From Phycisphaerae bacterium (GTDB lineage: Bacteria; Planctomycetota; Phycisphaerae; Phycisphaerales; SM1A02): 9,718 nt of DNA. Location of the stretch: NCBI GenBank assembly GCA_002862325.1, contig PKCT01000128.1, forward strand, positions 1-9,718, given 5' to 3'. The position numbers were made by a program, and so were the translations under genes. Positions 1-5,589 of the stretch are shown piece by piece. Under the pieces are notes generated by a model, which searched no databases, was not told the origin of the DNA, and saw only the letters and a program-made list of their open reading frames with translations. How positions within the stretch are numbered: the stretch's first letter is position 1; each line of letters opens with the position of its first letter.

Positions 1-242
1 CACGGCTCGGGATCGTCGTCGCTCGCATCGAATTCGGGCACCGGCGACAGGTGCGGACCAGCGAGAGCCGAGAACTCGTCGAGCCGAGCCGCGGGAATCA
101 CGAATCGGCCGAGCGCCGACGCCTGCGGCGAATCGCGATGCCTGACGAAGGTCTCGACCGCGACATCCAGGTCGAGCGATGCGGGCGGAAAGAGTCCGGC
201 GTAGTCGATGAGTTCTTCGAGGAAGACGTTGACTGGGATCAT
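1..242 (-). CDS. Conserved protein of unknown function with LIDYAGLFPPA motif (3' part beyond window)
   Basis: The first 80 residues of a minus-strand protein are present and the rest lies beyond the left edge. The ATG at 240-242 (complement) is preceded by GGAG seven bases upstream, which supports this start. The N-terminus has no signal peptide. It reads MIPVNVFLEELIDYAGLFPP, then an amphipathic stretch and LGRFVIPAARLDEF. From memory, the pairing of a DYAGLFPPA segment with an LGRFVxPAxRL segment recurs in uncharacterised planctomycete proteins; no function is known to me. It begins 24 bases after the pqiA-like stop codon, so the two genes are probably cotranscribed. The reading frame is certain; the function is not assigned. 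Confidence 0.75.
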   Translation of the reverse strand, partial: MIPVNVFLEELIDYAGLFPPASLDLDVAVETFVRHRDSPQASALGRFVIPAARLDEFSALAGPHLSPVPEFDASDDDPEP

Positions 243-266
243 GGGTTCGCTCCGAGGGAGCCCAGT

Positions 267-1343
267 CTACGAGGAGTTCGAGGCCGACGGCGCAGCCGAC
301 TCCAGTCTGCGAACCCGACTGCGGAGAAGCTGCCCTGCAGTGAACCCAAGCGCCACGTTCATCGCGATCGCCGCGACCAGCCCCCAGACCCCGCCCCGGG
401 TCTGGATGGGGACCAGATTCGACCCCTCGGCGAGGAAGAGGGCGATCGCCAGTCCGAAGACGTCGAGTGCCGCCCAGCGGCTCACCACATCCAACCTGAC
501 CATGGCGCGTCTCAGCTTCTTCGGAGCACTCGTCATCAGACTCGCGTGGGCGATGAGACCAAGTCGGAGCACCGGGGCGAGCAGCAGGAACAGGAACACT
601 GCGATCGCGAAGACACGATTGTGGTCGCCCCAGAGCGTCTCCACCGTTCGGAGAATGCTGTAGCTCTGCTTCGAGAGGAACCATGCGGTGATCTGGAGGA
701 ACGGGAGGTAGAACGCCGCCGCGAGCGACACCGCCGATCCGATGATGAGGAGGAAGACCACCGGCGCAAGCCAACGCCCCCCCGCCCGAGCCTTGGCGTC
801 GAGCTCCGGCAACTTCCGCTTTCGATCGTGGAGGTGATGCGCGACGTCCCCGGTGAGCATGGCGAGCACGATGGCGGACATGAACATGAGCAGCCCGGAC
901 TTCACATCGGTCACGAAGAGCTGGCCCTGGTCGTGGGCGAGCACGATGAGCACGAGCGTGACGAACACGTCCAGGAGGCTCCACCGCCCCAGCGTCCCCA
1001 GGAGCCCCAGCAATCGACCACGAGACCGCTCCGGCAGCGGGAAGAACCAGACGACGGCCAACATGATCAGCTTCACGAACGGGAAGATCAGGGAGAAGAT
1101 CGTGATCAGGATCGCCACCCAGTAGACCTCGAGCACGCTCCACATCAACTGGATGGTGTGGGGAATGCTGTACGGCTCCGCCGCGGATGGAAACATCTTC
1201 ATCATCATGAACGGCGCCTTGAGTGCCGCGACGTTCAACGTGAATGATGCGATGAGTCCCGCGGGGATCGCCCACACCGACCAGTGCTGGTCGTACTCGT
1301 AGGCGAGTGGTCGAGGAGCCGGGCGATCGGCTAAAGCGGGCAT
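267..1343 (-). CDS. pqiA: PqiA-family (paraquat-inducible protein A) integral membrane protein
   Basis: A 358-residue protein with about eight hydrophobic segments (near residues 24-45, 73-101, 120-136, 149-165, 189-217, 243-270, 286-301 and 316-338). It falls into two four-helix halves, as in PqiA. Each half carries the related motif WSLLDVF (residues about 120-126) or WAALDVF (about 287-293), typical of PqiA domains. The N-terminal cysteine zinc ribbons of classical PqiA are not present. In E. coli, PqiA works with the MCE protein PqiB in lipid transport between the membranes; no MCE gene is visible here. The start is uncertain. ATG 1343 has no Shine-Dalgarno sequence. In-frame TTG 1379 has GAGGTG nine bases upstream, and GTG 1391 is also possible (374 residues). 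The leader contains a terminator and a hairpin, listed separately. The gene symbol denotes the family only. Confidence 0.85.
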   Translation of the reverse strand: MPALADRPAPRPLAYEYDQHWSVWAIPAGLIASFTLNVAALKAPFMMMKMFPSAAEPYSIPHTIQLMWSVLEVYWVAILITIFSLIFPFVKLIMLAVVWFFPLPERSRGRLLGLLGTLGRWSLLDVFVTLVLIVLAHDQGQLFVTDVKSGLLMFMSAIVLAMLTGDVAHHLHDRKRKLPELDAKARAGGRWLAPVVFLLIIGSAVSLAAAFYLPFLQITAWFLSKQSYSILRTVETLWGDHNRVFAIAVFLFLLLAPVLRLGLIAHASLMTSAPKKLRRAMVRLDVVSRWAALDVFGLAIALFLAEGSNLVPIQTRGGVWGLVAAIAMNVALGFTAGQLLRSRVRRLESAAPSASNSS

Positions 1344-1383
1344 ATTGGCAAATCGGCCAGGCCGGGAGAATTCGTGCAATAGT

Positions 1384-1403
1384 GGTCCCACCTCGGTGGA
1401 GCC
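1384..1403 (-). promoter_or_regulatory. Leader hairpin masking a Shine-Dalgarno-like GAGGTG before the pqiA-like gene
   Basis: Read on the minus strand, GGCTCCACC-GA-GGTGGGACC folds into a nine-position stem with one C/A mismatch and one G-U pair. The GAGGTG that could serve alternative start TTG 1379 is buried in the loop and 3' arm, and GTG 1391 also lies within it. If transcripts from upstream cross this point, translation of a longer PqiA form could be limited. No regulator or ligand is indicated. Confidence 0.35.
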
Positions 1404-1436
1404 ATCGCCCCCAGGCCCCTGACGAAGGTTGCCGAC

Positions 1437-1475
1437 AAAAAATGCGGACGCCTCGTTGCATGCAACGAGGCGTCC
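1437..1475 (-). terminator. Intrinsic terminator, leftward: 13-bp perfect stem plus U6
   Basis: Positions 1446-1475 form a perfect 30-base palindrome: stem GGACGCCTCGTTG, loop CATG, and its complement. On the minus strand it is followed by GCA and then six T (1442-1437), the classical rho-independent layout. On the plus strand no T run follows, so it acts leftward. It lies 46 bases before GTG 1391 and 94 before ATG 1343. It could end the SOUL transcript, end a separate small RNA from the gap, or act as an attenuator in the leader of the pqiA-like gene. Confidence 0.8.
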
Positions 1476-1544
1476 ACGTTCCCTGTGCCCGGATTGGGGT
1501 CGACTAAGGTCGACGGGGCCGGGCCCCCATTCCCAGAGTCTCCG

Positions 1545-1566
1545 CCCGGATGGCGAGCCATCCGGG
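1545..1566. repeat. Perfect 10-bp inverted repeat with 2-base loop
   Basis: CCCGGATGGC-GA-GCCATCCGGG. TCCGC (1541-1545) and GCGGA (1572-1576) could add an outer arm. No T run follows on either strand. It could be a hairpin in an RNA or a protein-binding dyad. Confidence 0.7.
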
Positions 1567-1588
1567 TCGAGGCGGACCCCAGCTCAAC

Positions 1589-1657
1589 ATCAGGAGCCGG
1601 GGATTCCCTCCGCCCAACACGAGGAGGATACGCGAAAGCTCACCCCGAGTTCCTGAT
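1589..1657. repeat. Three nested complementary arms forming one long imperfect stem
   Basis: ATCAGGA (1589-1595) pairs with TCCTGAT (1651-1657). Inside it CGGGG (1598-1602) pairs with CCCCG (1643-1647), and inside that CCTCC (1607-1611) pairs with GGAGG (1623-1627). Read as minus-strand RNA, a G-U pair extends the innermost stem to six. On the plus strand six T follow at 1666-1671, but eight bases separate them from the stem, so this is a poor terminator. Confidence 0.55.
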
Positions 1658-1680
1658 CTAGGCCGTTTTTTGACCCATTG

Positions 1681-1726
1681 GTCCGGGTTCATGCTCCCCC
1701 TGGAGCCCGAAAGGGCGTTTCCGGAC
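1681..1726 (+). repeat. Inverted-repeat cluster with three-way-junction geometry and GAAA tetraloop
   Basis: GTCCGG (1681-1686) pairs with CCGGAC (1721-1726) and encloses two hairpins side by side: GCTCC (1693-1697) with GGAGC (1702-1706), and GCCC-GAAA-GGGC (1705-1716). The last base or two of the neighbouring stems compete. The GNRA loop exists only in plus-strand RNA. Three-way junctions are frequent in riboswitches and ribozymes, but I match none by sequence. Confidence 0.4.
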
Positions 1727-1824
1727 GGCTCGGCGCCCTCGAATCCGGCATCTACCCCATACCGAGGCCCCTTGGGATCGGAGCGTGCAGGAGGGGCGAC
1801 GATACGGTGCAAACGCGGTCTCCT

Positions 1825-1864
1825 GGTCGGCGGCGGCGATACGTCCGATCGCTCGAAGCCGACC
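1825..1864. repeat. Nested 7-bp and 5-bp inverted repeats
   Basis: GGTCGGC (1825-1831) pairs with GCCGACC (1858-1864) and encloses GCGAT (1836-1840) paired with ATCGC (1848-1852), leaving a seven-base loop. The neighbouring CAGGAG (1788-1793) / CTCCTG (1820-1825) pair abuts it, so the helices are contiguous. Confidence 0.5.
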
Positions 1865-1942
1865 CTCCACCGCATCCTCGAGATCTGCCCGCCATCGAGC
1901 GGAGCAAGTCGGGAACGACGCGCCCCGTGCGATGACCGCCAG

Positions 1943-1967
1943 CCGTCACCCGTCGACGGCGTGACGG
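1943..1967 (-). terminator. Strong hairpin over the SOUL gene stop codon, no T run
   Basis: CCGTCAC (1943-1949) pairs with GTGACGG (1961-1967), and the loop itself holds the palindrome CCGTCGACGG. The SOUL stop codon (1946-1948) lies inside the stem. No T run follows on the minus strand, so it may protect the mRNA 3' end or assist factor-dependent ending rather than act as a classical terminator. Confidence 0.35.
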
Positions 1968-2605
1968 ACCACCGGAAGCTGCACTTCCCCGTACCGCCAG
2001 AACCACGGAACGAACGGGCTGTTGTAGCCGAGATACCGAGGCGGGCCATCGACCATCCATTCGGGATGGTCGCCGAGCCACGCTCGAACGCGAGCGAGCC
2101 CCGCGTCGAAATGCGCGTCGCTGTAGGACCCGCGAACGCCAGTGCTCGCGTACGCCTGAGGTGCGACGTCTTCGACCCGGACGACCCCGTCCATTCCGGT
2201 CGGACCGAGATCGGGCGTTCGGTAGAGGAAGGCCATACCGGTCATCCGGTCCGGCCCGTCGCCATCCGCTGCGGCGTCGTAGGTCATGTCGACCGGCGCG
2301 GTCATTGGAATGTCGTTCGAACTGATGTGCTGGAACAGTGGACCGAACATCTGCCGCTGGCCAGCCGTCGTGCGATCGTCGGTCACGACCGCGGCGCGGT
2401 AGGTCGGGTACTCGCGGATCTGGACCGCGTCGACCGGCGTGAGCTCCGGCCACCCGTCGGGCAGCGGCGCTTCGTCGAAATACCACGTCCCACCCGAACT
2501 GCGGACGCACCCGACGACGGTGAGGACCGCGATCCCGCACGCGCCGAGGCCGAGCCCCCCTGCGATCCTCCGCCAGATCTTCGCCGCACGCGATCGATGA
2601 GCCAT
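1946..2605 (-). CDS. SOUL-family haem-binding lipoprotein
   Basis: A 219-residue protein. After a basic N-terminus (MAHRSRAAKIWRR) comes a hydrophobic stretch ending in LTVVGC, a plausible lipobox with Cys33, so the mature protein should be lipid-anchored in the envelope. The SOUL/HBP signatures are clear: IREYPTYRAAVV near residues 63-74, MFGPLFQHIS followed by NDIPMTAPVDM (86-107), and the C-terminal YLGYNSPFVPWFWR plus GEVQLPV (191-212). SOUL proteins bind haem or tetrapyrroles; the role of bacterial members is poorly known. ATG 2605 is chosen because GGAGG lies six bases upstream. A longer in-frame start at 2689 would overlap the divergent patatin leader and put the signal peptide 28 residues in. 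It is transcribed away from the patatin gene. Confidence 0.92.
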   Translation of the reverse strand: MAHRSRAAKIWRRIAGGLGLGACGIAVLTVVGCVRSSGGTWYFDEAPLPDGWPELTPVDAVQIREYPTYRAAVVTDDRTTAGQRQMFGPLFQHISSNDIPMTAPVDMTYDAAADGDGPDRMTGMAFLYRTPDLGPTGMDGVVRVEDVAPQAYASTGVRGSYSDAHFDAGLARVRAWLGDHPEWMVDGPPRYLGYNSPFVPWFWRYGEVQLPVVRHAVDG

Positions 2606-2611
2606 GCCGAC

Positions 2612-2616
2612 CTCCG
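2612..2616 (-). promoter_or_regulatory. Shine-Dalgarno GGAGG that fixes the SOUL gene start
   Basis: GGAGG on the minus strand, six bases before ATG 2605. It excludes the longer start at 2689. Confidence 0.8.
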
Positions 2617-2670
2617 AGAGCAGTACCGTGTCGAAATCGAAACGTCCGGCGGTACCATCTTCGATCATAC

Positions 2671-2675
2671 GGAGG
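2671..2675 (+). promoter_or_regulatory. Shine-Dalgarno GGAGG of the patatin leader
   Basis: GGAGG five bases before GTG 2681. It shows that translation of the patatin gene was designed to begin at the lipoprotein signal, upstream of the TAA at 2804-2806. By contrast, ATG 2810 has only AAGGG directly abutting it. Confidence 0.8.
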
Positions 2676-2680
2676 TTGTC

Positions 2681-2806
2681 GTGATCCATCGAACCCTGTC
2701 ATCGCTCTTCCTCGTCACCATCGCCGGCCAGATCGTCATGTCCGGCTGTTCCACGCCTGCCCGCAAGCCGGTGCCCCGCGACCGGCTCGACGCCGTCGCG
2801 CCGTAA
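2681..2806 (+). CDS. Lipoprotein signal leader of the patatin gene, ended by in-frame TAA
   Basis: A 41-residue frame starting at GTG 2681 behind a strong GGAGG. It encodes MIHRTLSSLFLVTIAGQ, then IVMSGC, a lipobox-like end with Cys23, and a short tail with KPVPRDRLDAVAP before TAA. The tail resembles the linker between the lipidated Cys and the catalytic domain in patatin-like lipoproteins. The next codon after TAA is GGG, then ATG 2810 of the patatin domain in the same frame. I therefore read it as the 5' end of one gene, split by a stop codon, rather than an independent small lipoprotein. A short secreted lipopeptide remains possible. Confidence 0.7.
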   Translation: MIHRTLSSLFLVTIAGQIVMSGCSTPARKPVPRDRLDAVAP

Positions 2807-2809
2807 GGG

Positions 2810-3931
2810 ATGGCCTCGTGGCGACTGGCCCGCGACGACTGGGGCGACCGAGCCCCCGGGATGCTCGACCAGCGAGTCGCCCGATTCCGGGAAGAGGTTC
2901 GCCAGAGCGGGCTCGACCAGGAACCGCTGAACGTCCTCGCGATCTCGGGCGGCGGCGCCGACGGCGCGTACGGCGCGGGCCTGCTCGAGGGCTGGACCGA
3001 GATCGGTACCCGTCCCGAATTCCTCGTGGTGACGGGCATCTCGACCGGCGCCCTCACCGCGCCGTTCGCCTTCCTGGGCAGCGACTACGACGACCGCCTG
3101 CGGCAGTGCTACACCTCCGTCCGAACCGACGACCTCGTCGACGAACGCGGCCTCATCGAAGGCCTGACGAGCGATGCCCTCGCGAGTCCCCGCGGTCTTC
3201 GGGAACTCCTCGAGACGCAGCTGGACGAGGCCACGTTCAGGCGGATCGGGGAGGAGCACCGTCGCGGACGACGACTCTTCATCGGCACCGCGAATCTCGA
3301 TCGGATGGAGCCGACCTACTGGTGCGTGAGCGCTATTCCGGGCGAGGATCTCCCCGGTGGGCGCGAGCTCTTCATCGACATCGTCCTCGCATCGGCCTCG
3401 ATCCCCGGCGTGTTCCCACCGGTCATGATCGACGTCGTCGACGAGGAGGGGAACCAGTTCGACGAGATGCACGTCGACGGCGGCGTCTGTGCCCAGGTGT
3501 TCACGTATCCCCCGTCCGTCCAGATTCGCCGAGACCACACCAGCATCGGCGTCTTCGACCGGGACACACCGGCGACCGCCTGGGTCATCCGGAATGCACC
3601 GTTGACGCTTCGCTTCGAGGTGGTCGATCGCACCCTCTTCTCGATCGCGGGCCGCGCGATCTCGGGCCTCATTCGCAGCAACGGAATCGGCGACCTGTAC
3701 CGGATCTGGGTGACGACGCGGCGGGACGGGATGCGATTCCGACTCGCCTCGATCCCGATCGACTTCGATCTGGAGCCGGCGGAACCGTTCGATCCCGAGT
3801 ACATGACGGCTCTGTACAAGCGCGGCCGCGAAGACGCCTTGAGCGGACACGCCTGGTCCGACCACCCGCCGGGCCTCGACGCGACGGACGAAGCGCTCCT
3901 GATCGAAGCGCTCTCCGCCGAGGAAGACTGA
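2810..3931 (+). CDS. Patatin-like phospholipase catalytic domain (5' end detached by a stop codon)
   Basis: A 373-residue frame with the full patatin hallmarks. There is a glycine-rich oxyanion segment SGGGADGAYGAG (residues 46-57), the nucleophile elbow GISTG with Ser78, and the catalytic Asp in DGG (Asp223-Gly225). Such proteins are lipid acyl hydrolases using a Ser-Asp dyad. From ATG 2810 the protein has no export signal. The signal lies in the preceding frame (2681-2806), same phase, one TAA away. Intact family members of this type are usually envelope lipoproteins. Both catalytic residues are kept, so decay, if any, is recent. If only this part is translated, the enzyme would stay in the cytoplasm. 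The start is uncertain because ATG 2810 has no well-spaced Shine-Dalgarno sequence. Confidence 0.88.
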   Translation: MASWRLARDDWGDRAPGMLDQRVARFREEVRQSGLDQEPLNVLAISGGGADGAYGAGLLEGWTEIGTRPEFLVVTGISTGALTAPFAFLGSDYDDRLRQCYTSVRTDDLVDERGLIEGLTSDALASPRGLRELLETQLDEATFRRIGEEHRRGRRLFIGTANLDRMEPTYWCVSAIPGEDLPGGRELFIDIVLASASIPGVFPPVMIDVVDEEGNQFDEMHVDGGVCAQVFTYPPSVQIRRDHTSIGVFDRDTPATAWVIRNAPLTLRFEVVDRTLFSIAGRAISGLIRSNGIGDLYRIWVTTRRDGMRFRLASIPIDFDLEPAEPFDPEYMTALYKRGREDALSGHAWSDHPPGLDATDEALLIEALSAEED

Positions 3932-3989
3932 CCCGCGGGCGTCGCCAAGATCACATCGCGTCGTCCTGCTAGACTTCGCAGTCCACCCC

Positions 3990-4062
<73 letters not shown>

Positions 4063-4132
4063 TTCCGCCGACCCAATATCCACCGCGCTCGGTTCGACCC
4101 GAGGGCCGATGATCTTCTGCGATCATGCCGCC

Positions 4133-4159
4133 GGTCACCGCCCCTGGTCACTCGGTCAC
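4133..4159. repeat. Three GGTCAC direct repeats upstream of the FG-GAP gene
   Basis: GGTCAC occurs at 4133, 4146 and 4154, the outer two within CGGTCACCG contexts. It lies about 70-100 bases before ATG 4230. Nearby, ATGATC (4109-4114) and GATCAT (4121-4126) form a small hairpin. Uneven spacing makes an operator only a weak possibility. The rest of 4063-4229 shows nothing I recognise. Confidence 0.25.
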
Positions 4160-4229
4160 CGGTGGATTCTCGCCACGCTCCGGAAGTTCGCCCCGGGCCG
4201 GCCTCCATGCACCCCCTGAAGGAACCACC

Positions 4230-5393
4230 ATGCCGGCCTGCCACACCAGCCCGACAACCCTTTTGCTGCGGGTTTGCCTGACCGGAGCCGTCCCCGCCAG
4301 CGTCTCTGCCGCCCAGGCGAGTCAGACGACATTCGTATTCATCGACTCCGAACAGAGGCTCGGCAACGGCGACAGCCTGTCGGTGGCGCTCGGCGACCTC
4401 GACGGGGACGGCGACCTCGATGCCATGGTCGCCAACTACGCTCATCCCGGAGGCGCGCCGAACGCCGTCTGGACCAACGATGGCACCGGGACCCTCGCCA
4501 ATTCCGAACCGGCACTCGGACAAGGCCGCAGCCGCGACGTCGCCATCGGCGACCTCGACGGCGACGGCGACCTGGATGCGATCATCGCGAACGACAATCA
4601 GCCGAATACCGTCTGGATCAACGATGGAACCGGAACCTTCACCGACTCCGGGCAAACGCTCGGCGACGACAAGAGCCGGTCGGTGGCGCTCGGTGATCTT
4701 GATGGCGATGGCGATCTCGACGCCATGTTCGCCAACAGTGCCCAGCCCAATACGATCTGGGTCAACGATGGCACCGGAACCTTCAGCGACTCCGGCCAGA
4801 AGCTCGGCAAGAGCCGCAGTCAATCCGTCGCACTCGGCGACCTGGATGGCGACGGAGATCTGGATGCCATGGTCGCCAACGACTTGTCGCAGCCCACCAT
4901 CATCTGGATCAACGACGGCGACGGAATCCTCACCCGCTCGCCTCGGACACTCGAGACCGAATTCAGCCGCGCAGTCGCGCTCGGCGACCTCGACGGGGAC
5001 GGCGATCTCGATGCGATGGTCGCCAGATATCTGGGTGGGCCAAACACGGTCTGGACCAACGACGGTTCCGCACACTTCAGCAACTCCGGACAGGCGCTCG
5101 GCAAGGGGGACAGCCGCTCGGTCGCCCTCGGCGATCTCGATGGCGACGGCGATCTCGATGCCGTCGTCGCGAACTGGGACAGCGAATCCAGCACCATCTG
5201 GCTCAACGACCACACCGGCAGGTTCACCGACTCCGGGCAGGCTCTTGGACACCGGGAAAGCACGTGCGTCGCCCTCGGCGACCTCGACGGCGATGATGCT
5301 CCGGACGCACTGCTCGCCAAAGGCACCTTCCGCAAGGGCCTGCCGAACACGATCTGGATGAACACCGAGATCAAGGCCGCCAACAATCCCTGA
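4230..5393 (+). CDS. Secreted seven-repeat FG-GAP/VCBS beta-propeller protein
   Basis: A 387-residue protein. The N-terminal signal peptide has hydrophobic TLLLRVCLTGAVPASVSA with likely cleavage after AAQA (near residue 30). The whole mature part is seven repeats of about 49 residues, each with SVALGDLDGDGDLDAMVAN, then PNTIWxNDGTGTFxDSGQxLG. GDLDG starts at residues 55, 107, 155, 203, 252, 301 and 350. The DxDGDGxxD loops are calcium-binding type, as in integrin-alpha FG-GAP repeats. Seven repeats match a seven-bladed propeller. The seventh is degenerate (GDLDGDDAPD). No PEP-CTERM, dockerin, T9SS tail or other anchor is visible after the last blade. ATG 4230 is preferred over in-frame ATG 4125 because AAGGAA lies five bases upstream and the signal peptide then starts the protein. 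Likely role: extracellular binding; the ligand is unknown. Confidence 0.9.
   Translation: MPACHTSPTTLLLRVCLTGAVPASVSAAQASQTTFVFIDSEQRLGNGDSLSVALGDLDGDGDLDAMVANYAHPGGAPNAVWTNDGTGTLANSEPALGQGRSRDVAIGDLDGDGDLDAIIANDNQPNTVWINDGTGTFTDSGQTLGDDKSRSVALGDLDGDGDLDAMFANSAQPNTIWVNDGTGTFSDSGQKLGKSRSQSVALGDLDGDGDLDAMVANDLSQPTIIWINDGDGILTRSPRTLETEFSRAVALGDLDGDGDLDAMVARYLGGPNTVWTNDGSAHFSNSGQALGKGDSRSVALGDLDGDGDLDAVVANWDSESSTIWLNDHTGRFTDSGQALGHRESTCVALGDLDGDDAPDALLAKGTFRKGLPNTIWMNTEIKAANNP
4338..5363 (+). repeat. Seven tandem ~147-base coding repeats (propeller blades)
   Basis: Each unit contains GGCGACCTCGAYGGNGAYGG-like sequence encoding GDLDGDGDLD. Period in codons: 52, 48, 48, 49, 49 and 49. The repeats drift at synonymous positions (for example GATCTTGATGGCGATGG in the third unit), so they are old or kept by protein selection, not a fresh DNA expansion. 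The frame starts with the second half of a blade (FIDSEQRLG) and ends with the first half (NTIWMN), the usual closure arrangement of a propeller ring. Confidence 0.85.
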
Positions 5394-5589
5394 ACCATGG
5401 GGCCTGCCGGGAGGAAGTCTTCCTGCTGATCACGGCTGGGCCGGGCACACGCCCCGGAAGCCGCGATGGATGGACTTCGAAGGAGTCGGTGCGCCGGTCG
5501 ATAGTCGCCCCCGAACCGGCTAACCTATCGAGTCCATTCCGCCATCTCGGCATCGCGACCTCTCACCGACATCCCCATCGGATCCACTC

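Larger units (their letters stand above)
1476..1942. other. Gene-free stretch rich in nested inverted repeats; candidate structured RNA
   Basis: No frame here gives a convincing protein: translations are rich in Arg, Pro and Ser without recognisable domains. From about 1541 to 1864 inverted repeats tile the DNA almost end to end: 1545-1566, 1589-1657, 1681-1726, 1762-1781, 1788-1825 and 1825-1864. I find no RNase P, tmRNA, SRP or familiar riboswitch signature. The strand is ambiguous. A GAAA tetraloop hairpin (1705-1716) favours plus. The terminator at 1437-1475 and a G-U pair in the 1589-1657 fold favour minus. High GC makes chance helices common, so confidence is limited. Confidence 0.35.

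Noticed and set aside
51..1247. Long plus-strand open frame antisense to the pqiA-like gene
   Set aside because: Its translation is almost wholly Arg, Glu, Asp and His with no domain or signal, while the opposite strand gives a membrane protein with PqiA motifs.
1446..1475. Palindrome as a transposon end or CRISPR unit
   Set aside because: It occurs once, with a T run on one side, which fits a terminator better.
1587..1596. Hammerhead-like CTGATG on the minus strand
   Set aside because: The core should read CUGANGA; here CTGATG is followed by T and the GAAA core strand and stems I-III cannot be laid out.
1589..1671. Rightward terminator at the T6 run 1666-1671
   Set aside because: Eight bases separate the stem from the T run and no plus-strand gene ends here.
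1504..1692. Minus-strand small frame MNPDQWVKKRPRSG..., ending 29 bases before the terminator
   Set aside because: An AGGGGG-like site and the nearby terminator are tempting, but codon use is unlike the neighbouring genes (AGA, TCA, ACT, CCT), no motif is recognisable, and it overlaps the nested inverted repeats. Not supported as a gene.
1550..2680. Plus-strand open frame running into the patatin leader
   Set aside because: Only the part from GTG 2681 has a ribosome site and a signal peptide. Upstream it is antisense to the SOUL gene and not protein-like.
2699..3865. Long minus-strand frame antisense to the patatin gene
   Set aside because: No motifs. The plus strand has complete patatin catalytic signatures.
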